A stretch of DNA of 11,694 bases from Desulfuromonadaceae bacterium (GTDB lineage: Bacteria; Desulfobacterota; Desulfuromonadia; Desulfuromonadales; SZUA-540), in NCBI GenBank assembly GCA_003250235.1, contig QKGY01000136.1, positions 1 to 11,694 of the forward strand, in the 5' to 3' direction. The first letter of the stretch is position 1; the number at the start of each line of letters is the position of its first letter. A program made the translations under genes and the position numbers. Below the pieces are notes generated by a model that ran no database searches, was not told the DNA's origin, and saw only the letters and a list, made by a program, of their open reading frames with translations. Positions 7,184 through 11,694 of this stretch are shown piece by piece.

Positions 7184-8047
7184 ATGACCAGTACACAACT
7201 GTTTAATGCGGTAACTCTGGCTTATTTCGCCTCTATGGTATTGTTTGTGGTCTACCTGGCCACGCGAAGCAAAGCCGTTGCGCTGGGGGGGAATATCCTG
7301 GCCTATGCGGGATTTCTGATGCATACGGCAGCCATCGGGCTGCGCTGGCGGGAAACCTATACGCTGCTCGGCGCGGACGGGTATGCGCCTTTGTCCAATC
7401 TGTATGAGTCGGTGGTGTTTTTCTCATGGACCATCCTGCTGATCTACATCATCATCGACCTTAAGTATCGCCAGCGGGCCGTTGGCGCATTCGTTCTACC
7501 CTTTGCCTTTTTGGCCATGACCTGGGCCCAACTGCGCCTCAATGATGCCATCGAGCCGCTGGTTCCTGCCCTGCAGAGCAACTGGCTGACCTACCACGTC
7601 ATTACCTGTTTCCTGGGGTACGCTGCCTTTGCCGTGGCTTGCGGGGTTTCCATCATGTATCTCATCAAGTTCAGCAAGGAAGAGAAAAAGCCCGAAAATA
7701 CACCGGCGGGTGGGCTTATGGCTCTATTCCCCAGTACCCGTGTTCTCGACGACATCAACTACAAGGCGATCATGATCGGTTTTCCCCTGCTGACCCTGGG
7801 GATCGTGACCGGGGCTGCCTGGGCCAACTATGCCTGGGGAACCTACTGGAGCTGGGACCCCAAGGAAACCTGGAGTTTGATCGTGTGGTTCATCTATGCC
7901 GCTTTTCTGCATGCGCGTTTTACGCGGGGTTGGGTCGGCAAAAGAGCCGCCTGGCTCTCCATATTCGGGTTTGCCGCGACCATCTTCTGCTACCTGGGCG
8001 TCAATCTGGTTCTGTCCGGGCTGCACTCCTACGGGGCTGGGGGGTAA
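7184..8047 (+). CDS. ccsA: Cytochrome c biogenesis protein CcsA/ResC-type (WWD domain)
   Basis: Haem-handling partner of ResB in System II cytochrome c maturation; named ccsA, ccsB or resC in different databases. A polytopic membrane protein of 287 residues. The tryptophan-rich WWD signature WGTYWSWDPKETW is at 218-230, and family histidines flank it: His138 in LTYHVI and His281 in LSGLHSYG are the likely external haem ligands. About eight hydrophobic segments can be seen (roughly 7-26, 36-51, 76-92, 100-117, 137-161, 195-215, 229-246, 256-279). The linker KFSKEEKKPENTPAGG (162-177) is a hydrophilic loop. The start ATG 7184 follows a G-rich weak ribosome site at 7169-7176. The gene is preceded by resB and followed by a strong terminator, so resB-ccsA is a self-contained two-gene operon. 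The presence of this system implies a substantial set of c-type cytochromes. Confidence 0.95.
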   Translation: MTSTQLFNAVTLAYFASMVLFVVYLATRSKAVALGGNILAYAGFLMHTAAIGLRWRETYTLLGADGYAPLSNLYESVVFFSWTILLIYIIIDLKYRQRAVGAFVLPFAFLAMTWAQLRLNDAIEPLVPALQSNWLTYHVITCFLGYAAFAVACGVSIMYLIKFSKEEKKPENTPAGGLMALFPSTRVLDDINYKAIMIGFPLLTLGIVTGAAWANYAWGTYWSWDPKETWSLIVWFIYAAFLHARFTRGWVGKRAAWLSIFGFAATIFCYLGVNLVLSGLHSYGAGG

Positions 8048-8080
8048 GGACAACCCGTTCACTGGGAGAAAGGAAAAATG

Positions 8081-8117
8081 ACAAGGGGGACGGAGTCAAT
8101 GCCGTCCCCCTTGTTTT
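8081..8117 (+). terminator. Rho-independent terminator of resB-ccsA
   Basis: A perfect 13-bp stem (8081-8093 with 8102-8114) encloses an eight-base loop and is followed by a short T-run (8114-8117). It lies 33 bases after the ccsA stop and only 24 bases before the ATG of the next gene, so that gene must depend on read-through or on a promoter inside this region. Confidence 0.88.
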
Positions 8118-8141
8118 AGGAATGACCGGTTGAGGAAGGCG

Positions 8142-8903
8142 ATGGAGCGTAGCCCGCATATTCTGGAAAACGAAACCTTGGATGAGCTGCGTTTAGGCGG
8201 GATGAAAATCCTGCAGCGCAAAGATGGCTATCGTTTTTCCCTCGATCCGATTTTGCTCTGTGCCTTTGCGAAGATCAAACCTGGAGACCGGGTTCTGGAT
8301 CTGGGGACGGGTTCCGGTATCATCCCCCTGATTCTGGGACGGGTCACCCAAGCCGCCCGCGTCGTCGGTGTGGAAATTCAGCCCGAGATGGCGGACCGGG
8401 CCCGGCGGAGCGTTCTGCTCAACGAACTGCAGGATAGGGTGGAGATCGTCTGTGGTGATCTCAGGGGCGAAAAGCCCTTGCAGGGATTTTCGCCCTTTTC
8501 GGTAGTGGTTTCGAACCCTCCCTACCGGCGGCTCGGTACCGGCCGGCATGCTCCGGACAGTGAACGGGCTCTGGCGCGGCATGAACTGGCTGGCGGAATC
8601 GACGACTTTATTCGTGTCGCCTCGGAGCGGCTGGCGGAGGGGGGACGCTTCTTCATGATTCACTTGGCGGAACGGCTGGTTGACCTGGTTGAGATCATGC
8701 GTCTTCTCCGCCTGGAACCCAAACGTCTTCGCTTCGTGCACTCGCGCGCGGGGGAGGCGGCCAGGCTACTGCTGGTCGAAGGACGGAAAGGGGGGCGTCC
8801 TGGGCTGGAGGTCGAGGCCCCTTTGTACGTCTACGAGGGCGATCGCTATAGCCTGGAAGTCCTTAAAATCTACGGGGAGGAAGATCCTGAGGGAGGTCTT
8901 TAG
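8142..8903 (+). CDS. tRNA1(Val) adenine-37 N6-methyltransferase-like protein
   Basis: A 253-residue class I SAM-dependent methyltransferase of the TrmN6/YfiC type (COG4123), which methylates N6 of an adenine in tRNA. The family pattern is complete: the N-terminal RFSLDPILLCAFAK (31-44), SAM-binding motif I VLDLGTGSGI (51-60), the acidic end of strand 2 VVGVEIQPE (74-82), GDL at 105-107, and the NPPY catalytic motif of amino-methyltransferases (125-128). The C-terminal half (FIRVASERLAEGG and the arginine-rich FVHSRAGEAARLLLVEG) also fits. The ATG at 8142 has GAGG at 8132-8135; a TTG at 8130 is in frame but less suitable. The gene lies right behind the resB-ccsA terminator. Its stop TAG (8901-8903) overlaps the stop of the convergent DciA-like gene. 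The exact tRNA target is inferred from family only. Confidence 0.88.
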   Translation: MERSPHILENETLDELRLGGMKILQRKDGYRFSLDPILLCAFAKIKPGDRVLDLGTGSGIIPLILGRVTQAARVVGVEIQPEMADRARRSVLLNELQDRVEIVCGDLRGEKPLQGFSPFSVVVSNPPYRRLGTGRHAPDSERALARHELAGGIDDFIRVASERLAEGGRFFMIHLAERLVDLVEIMRLLRLEPKRLRFVHSRAGEAARLLLVEGRKGGRPGLEVEAPLYVYEGDRYSLEVLKIYGEEDPEGGL

Positions 8904-9406
8904 GCGTCCTGGTGCCTTGCGTGGTCGAGGCGTTTTTGCCGGGTCATCAGCTGCTCCAGGCTTTGGCGCAACTCCGGATCGGCGACAGAGTTGACAATTT
9001 CCCTGACCTCTCTGAACTCTTCCTCGGAGAGCTGAACGGCATGCCAGTCCGGCTTTGTGGGCTGGTCGGGGAGGGGTTGAGGGTCTGTTTTTTGTCCTCC
9101 GCGGCGAAAGAAAAGGTCCCGGATCACGTCCTCGCCGAGTCGGGAGTTGAGTTTGGCCAGGATCTTCGGTTTAAGCAGCTGGAGTTGCTGCATCCAGACG
9201 GGATGATCAACCCGGACCTCGAGAATACCTTCGCGGATACGCACCGGCTTGGCGCGGGCGGCCACCTGTGGGCCGACCACCTCCTCCCAGAAGAGCCAGG
9301 CGCGGTACTCGCGACGCTTGTCTTCGAGCCCCCGGCGGGAAAACAGGCTTTCCACCAGGGAGGCGACAAGGCTGATCTGCCGGTTTCCGCCGGGTTGACG
9401 GCTCAT
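8900..9406 (-). CDS. DUF721 / DciA-like protein
   Basis: A 168-residue soluble protein whose N-terminal half is a DUF721 domain. Visible features are SLVASLVESLF (12-22), the basic-aromatic stretch REYRAWLFWEEVVG (32-45), the short hydrophobic strands around ILEVRVDHPVWMQQLQLLKP (61-80), and LNSRLGEDVIRDLFFR ending near 101. DciA proteins of this family load or activate the replicative helicase DnaB in many bacteria that lack DnaC. Here that role is inference, since DUF721 includes proteins of unknown function. The C-terminal half is charged and helical (SEEEFREVREIVNSV, DPELRQSLEQLMTRQKR). The ATG at 9406 has GGAG six bases before it. It overlaps the stop of the upstream membrane-protein gene (ATGA), indicating coupled translation. 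The 3' end overlaps the convergent methyltransferase gene by four bases. Confidence 0.8.
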   Translation of the reverse strand: MSRQPGGNRQISLVASLVESLFSRRGLEDKRREYRAWLFWEEVVGPQVAARAKPVRIREGILEVRVDHPVWMQQLQLLKPKILAKLNSRLGEDVIRDLFFRRGGQKTDPQPLPDQPTKPDWHAVQLSEEEFREVREIVNSVADPELRQSLEQLMTRQKRLDHARHQDA

Positions 9407-9660
9407 TTTCGACTCCGGCGATAAATTCTGCCACCGATGACCTGACCGAGAACGGCACAGCTGAGAGTGAAGGGGATGATGTGCCAACTGATTTCGGCTG
9501 TCAGACGCCAGGCGACGATAAAGGGAATGGACAGGTGGATGAAGACGAACCACCGCAGGGAATATTTCCGGCATCCCTGACGCAGGTACCCCAGGGGCAG
9601 GTTGACGAACAGCGCGAAAGACAGCAGGTTGACCTGGCTGAGTACGTGAGGATAATTCAA
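9403..9660 (-). CDS. Small conserved-looking membrane protein, unknown function
   Basis: I do not recognise this 85-residue protein. It has three hydrophobic segments, near residues 12-26 (LLSFALFVNLPLGYL), 38-54 (FVFIHLSIPFIVAWRLT) and 61-80 (IIPFTLSCAVLGQVIGGRIY), with basic residues between the first two and at the C-terminus (YRRSRK). The frame has no internal ATG, so the likely start is the TTG at 9660, with AGAGAG eight bases upstream. Its TGA overlaps the ATG of the DUF721 gene, which argues that it is a real, translated gene. A plausible minus-strand promoter lies about 80 bases upstream. It resembles an integral membrane protein with three passes; the LPLGYLR and IPFIVAWRL stretches may be family signatures, but I cannot name the family. 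Confidence 0.68.
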   Translation of the reverse strand: MNYPHVLSQVNLLSFALFVNLPLGYLRQGCRKYSLRWFVFIHLSIPFIVAWRLTAEISWHIIPFTLSCAVLGQVIGGRIYRRSRK

Positions 9661-9736
9661 GGTGGTTTCTCTCTAAAACAGTAGGTTGAAAAAGAGATTC
9701 ATGCCCTTTTCAGCGAGCAGGCACGCCGGTGTGTTG

Positions 9737-9765
9737 TTGGCTAAAGTTTACCCGTTTTGTATTAA
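9737..9765 (+). promoter_or_regulatory. Candidate promoter for the DUF3343 gene
   Basis: On the plus strand TTGGCT (9737-9742) and TATTAA (9760-9765) are separated by 17 bases, each matching the consensus at four positions. It overlaps the minus-strand promoter almost completely, so the two could compete. An inverted repeat CAGGC-TT-GCCTG follows at 9780-9791 in the presumed leader. Confidence 0.35.
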
Positions 9766-9774
9766 AACTGTCAA
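9745..9774 (-). promoter_or_regulatory. Candidate promoter for the membrane-protein/DUF721 unit
   Basis: Read on the minus strand, a perfect TTGACA (9774-9769) is followed after 18 bases by TAAACT (9750-9745), four of six matches to the -10 consensus. Transcription would begin near 9738 and give a leader of about 78 bases before the TTG at 9660. The -35 box overlaps one copy of a CTGTCA direct repeat on the plus strand (9768-9773 and 9776-9781), a possible operator. Confidence 0.5.
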
Positions 9775-9843
9775 TCTGTCAGGCTTGCCTGGCGAAGTCC
9801 GTCATGGCATGATGAAATCACTGGTTTGATAAGGAGAGGGGCG

Positions 9844-10101
9844 ATGGTGCGTAACGGGGACTTGGTCGCCGTATTTCATTCCGTGCACAGGGTTATGGAG
9901 GCCGAGAAAGTTCTCAAGCTGGGGGGGGCCGATATTTTGCTGATTCCCGTGCCCCGTCAGCTCAGCTCCGATTGTGGGCTGGCTATTCGTATCCCCGTGG
10001 CCGAACAGAGCAGGGTGGATGCCCTTTTGGCGGAAAAGGGGCTGAAACCTGCTGAAATCTACGTACGCAAGGACGAAGACTACGTGAAGGTGGCCGGATA
10101 A
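9844..10101 (+). CDS. DUF3343 (putative Se/S carrier-like) protein
   Basis: An 85-residue protein matching the DUF3343 pattern: an N-terminal strand LVAVFHSVHRVMEAEKVLK (7-25), then a central LLIPVPRQLSSDCGLAIRIP (32-51) with a conserved cysteine in SSDCG, and a C-terminal alpha/beta part ending in IYVRKDED. Members have been proposed to carry sulfur or selenium because of this cysteine and their resemblance to part of YedF-type proteins; no function is proven. The ATG at 9844 is supported by AAGGAG at 9831-9836; the frame is open to a TTG at 9826, which would place that site inside the coding region. The gene stands alone between a divergent unit and ffh, each with its own promoter. No selenium gene is visible nearby, so the carrier role is only a family-based suggestion. 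Confidence 0.8.
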   Translation: MVRNGDLVAVFHSVHRVMEAEKVLKLGGADILLIPVPRQLSSDCGLAIRIPVAEQSRVDALLAEKGLKPAEIYVRKDEDYVKVAG

Positions 10102-10103
10102 CT

Positions 10104-10126
10104 GCCGGGTTTTTTCCGGTTTTTTT
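10104..10126 (+). terminator. Weak rho-independent-like terminator after the DUF3343 gene
   Basis: CCGG (10105-10108) can pair with CCGG (10116-10119) around a seven-base T-rich loop, followed by a run of seven T (10120-10126). The stem is only four base pairs, so it may be leaky. The ffh -35 box begins two bases after the T-run. Confidence 0.4.
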
Positions 10127-10127
10127 C

Positions 10128-10156
10128 TTGACAAGGGTATAGGGTTTCCCTATATT
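10128..10156 (+). promoter_or_regulatory. Near-consensus promoter of ffh
   Basis: Perfect TTGACA (10128-10133), a 17-base spacer, then TATATT (10151-10156). The predicted start is near 10163, giving a leader of about 38 bases. A perfect inverted repeat, TATAGGG-TTT-CCCTATA (10138-10154), fills the spacer and overlaps the -10 box, as an operator would. Confidence 0.75.
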
Positions 10157-10200
10157 CCAAACTTTGCCAAACTTCAGAGGGGAAAGAGTCCGTAGCGGCA

Positions 10201-11527
10201 ATGTTTGATAATCTGACGGACAAATTTGACGCGGTCTTTAAGAAACTTCGCGGACACGGGCGCCTGACCGAGCAGAATATTCAGGAAGCCATGCGTGAAG
10301 TGCGTCTGGTTCTTCTGGAGGCGGATGTCAATTTCCGCGTCGTAAAGGATTTTGTCGCTGCGGTTGTCGAACGGGCTGTCGGCCAGGAAGTTCTTAAAAG
10401 TCTGACTCCGGCCCAGCAGGTGATCAAGGTTGTGCGGGAGGAACTGGGGCGCCTGATGGGCGAGGGAGAGCAGAGTTTCCTCGATCTGGCCGCCCGCCCG
10501 CCCGTGCCGATCATGCTGTGCGGTCTTCAGGGTGCCGGTAAAACCACCACCTGCGGCAAGCTGGCTCTTAAACTGCGCCGGGACAAGCGGACCCCTCTTC
10601 TGGTTCCGGCGGATATCTATCGCCCGGCGGCGATTGAGCAGCTCAAGACGGTGGGGCGTCAGATGGACATCCCATCCCGTGGCCATCTGCGAGGCGGCCC
10701 GACGTTTTGCAGACCTCAACGGGTACGACACCCTGATTCTCGATACGGCCGGGCGGTTGCACATCGATGAGGAGCTGATGGGCGAGCTGGTGCGGATCAA
10801 AGCCGCGCTGGACCCTCGTGAGATCCTCTTTGTGGCGGATGCCATGACCGGCCAGGATGCGGTCAATGTCGCCAAGAGCTTCGATGAAAAGCTGGATATT
10901 ACCGGCGTCATCCTGACCAAGCTTGACGGTGACGCGCGTGGCGGTGCGGCCCTTTCCATTCGGGCGGTTACCGGTAAGCCGATCAAGTTCGTCGGCTTGG
11001 GCGAAAAGCTCGACGCCCTGGAAGTGTTTCATCCGGATAGGATGGCCCAGAGAATTCTCGGCATGGGGGATGTTCTCACCCTGATCGAGAAGGCTCAGTC
11101 GGTTGTCGACAAGGAAAAGGCTGCCGATCTGGAGCAGAAGCTGCGCAAGGAAGGGTTCACCCTTGAAACCTTTCGGGATCAGCTTCAGGCCATTAAGAAA
11201 ATGGGGTCCATGGAGTCCATTCTGAAGATGATTCCAGGTGCCGGCAAGGCCATGAAGCAAGTCAAGGATATGGGAATGCCGGACAAGGAGCTCAAGAAGA
11301 TCGAGGCGATCATCTGCTCAATGACGCCGGGTGAAAGACGGGATCACCGTTTGATCAACGGCTCCCGTCGTCTGCGTATAGCCAACGGAAGCGGGACGAC
11401 GGTGCAGGATGTCAACCAGCTTCTCAAGCGCTTCGCCGAAGCGCAGAAGATGATGAAAAAAATGCAGAAGATGGGTCCGAAAGGGCTCAAAGGCATGCTT
11501 GGACGCGGTGGAGGCCTTCCATTCTAG
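10201..11527 (+). pseudogene. ffh: Signal recognition particle GTPase Ffh, reading frame broken near 10675
   Basis: Ffh binds signal sequences and 4.5S RNA and delivers ribosomes to FtsY at the membrane; it is normally essential. The first part (frame of 10201, 158 residues to 10674) holds the N domain beginning MFDNLTDKF with LRGHGRLTE, the P-loop GLQGAGKTTT (108-117) and PADIYRPAAIEQLK. The rest is in the frame of 10676 (283 residues): PVAICEAARR, DTAGR, TKLDGDARGG, VGLGE, then the M domain with LQAIKKMGSM and INGSRRLRIANGSGT, ending in a Met-rich tail. The first frame alone stops at 10770. Comparison with E. coli and B. subtilis Ffh, as I remember them, suggests nine residues are missing between IP and PVAIC, that is 26 bases; 1327 plus 26 gives 1353, normal for a 450-residue Ffh. 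All motifs are otherwise intact, so sequence or assembly error, or a very recent deletion, is more likely than old decay. The ATG is fixed by homology; the ribosome site is weak. Confidence 0.93.
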
Positions 11528-11584
11528 CGGTCTGATCGCTTTTTGCTGATCTGCGAAAGACAAAGAAAAATACTGGGAAAAATG

Positions 11585-11610
11585 CCGGGAACCTTTGCAT
11601 CCCGGTTTCT
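11585..11610 (+). terminator. Terminator-like hairpin after ffh
   Basis: CCGGGA (11585-11590) pairs with TCCCGG (11600-11605) around a nine-base loop, followed by a T-rich tail interrupted by C (11606-11611). The stem is short and the T-run imperfect, so it may act as a partial terminator or attenuator before the next gene. Confidence 0.5.
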
Positions 11611-11679
11611 TCATGATAACACTTATAGGTGCAACGACCTGACGTAACCCATAACTACGGGAAACCGTATAGAAACACC

Positions 11680-11685
11680 AGGAGG
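11680..11685 (+). promoter_or_regulatory. Ribosome binding site of a gene starting at or beyond the window edge
   Basis: AGGAGG is a near-perfect Shine-Dalgarno sequence. The ATG at 11687 is only one base away and too close to use. A start codon beginning at the last base of the window (11694) or just after would have the ideal spacing of about eight bases. Confidence 0.6.
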
Positions 11686-11694
11686 AATGTTCCA

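Larger units (their letters stand above)
11528..11694 (+). other. Intergenic region and leader of the next gene
   Basis: No gene is contained in this 167-base stretch. It holds a terminator-like hairpin (11585-11610), a small hairpin AGGT (11627-11630) with ACCT (11637-11640), a second hairpin TACGG-GAAA-CCGTA (11656-11669), and a ribosome binding site near the end. In many bacteria ffh is followed by rpsP (ribosomal protein S16); that this is the next gene here is an expectation and cannot be seen. Confidence 0.5.

Noticed and set aside
10174..10986. A 270-codon minus-strand open frame opposite ffh
   Set aside because: Antisense to ffh motifs on both sides of the break, serine/arginine-rich, with no family features.
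10532..11527. The second half of ffh as an independent gene with its own start
   Set aside because: Its first 48 or so codons translate bases that encode the P-loop region in the other frame; true homology begins only at 10676. It is the continuation of ffh.
1..11694. tRNA or rRNA genes, CRISPR arrays, insertion sequences, prophage or defence genes
   Set aside because: No cloverleaf sequence, regular repeat-spacer pattern, transposase or integrase motif, or defence-type gene was seen on either strand.

Overview
The window is a compact stretch of bacterial chromosome with high GC content, and every recognisable gene in it is a housekeeping gene. The combination of System II cytochrome c maturation (ResB/CcsA), a stand-alone corrinoid-activator-like ASKHA protein, a DUF3343 protein and an ffh gene followed by the leader of another gene suggests an anaerobic, cytochrome-rich member of the Desulfuromonadia (Geobacter, Desulfuromonas or Pelobacter relatives). 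That placement is inferred from gene content and protein style, not from a database match.

Layout. From 1 to 2339 (+): the 3' part of alr (alanine racemase, start outside the window), then an ASKHA/DUF4445 protein, closed by a rho-independent terminator that overlaps its stop codon. From 2424 to 5480 (+): purH and purD of purine synthesis, separated by about 220 bases of non-coding sequence with several inverted repeats. From 5481 to 5785: a 305-base leader with a promoter-like sequence and a strong hairpin. From 5786 to 8047 (+): resB and ccsA, the two membrane subunits of the System II haem delivery and ligation complex, closed by a 13-bp terminator hairpin. From 8142 to 8903 (+): a tRNA(Val) adenine-N6 methyltransferase-like gene that meets, tail to tail with a 4-base overlap, a two-gene minus-strand unit (9660 down to 8900) encoding a small membrane protein and a DciA-like DUF721 protein. 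From 9844 to 10101 (+): a small DUF3343 protein. From 10201 to 11527 (+): ffh, the signal recognition particle GTPase, behind a near-consensus promoter. The window ends in the leader and ribosome binding site of a further plus-strand gene.

How the parts relate. purH and purD supply purine nucleotides (PurD acts early, PurH performs the last two steps to IMP). ResB and CcsA work as one complex, and Ffh targets membrane proteins to the translocon. alr feeds D-alanine to the cell wall. The other genes look like neighbours rather than members of one pathway.

The main oddity is ffh: it carries all GTPase and M-domain motifs, but in two reading frames, with about 26 bases missing near 10675. Other items worth checking are the ASKHA protein without a ferredoxin domain, the hairpin-rich gap before purD, the structured leader before resB, and a perfect inverted repeat inside the ffh promoter with a related motif before the next gene. 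I see no defence system, mobile element, CRISPR array or clearly new multi-gene system.
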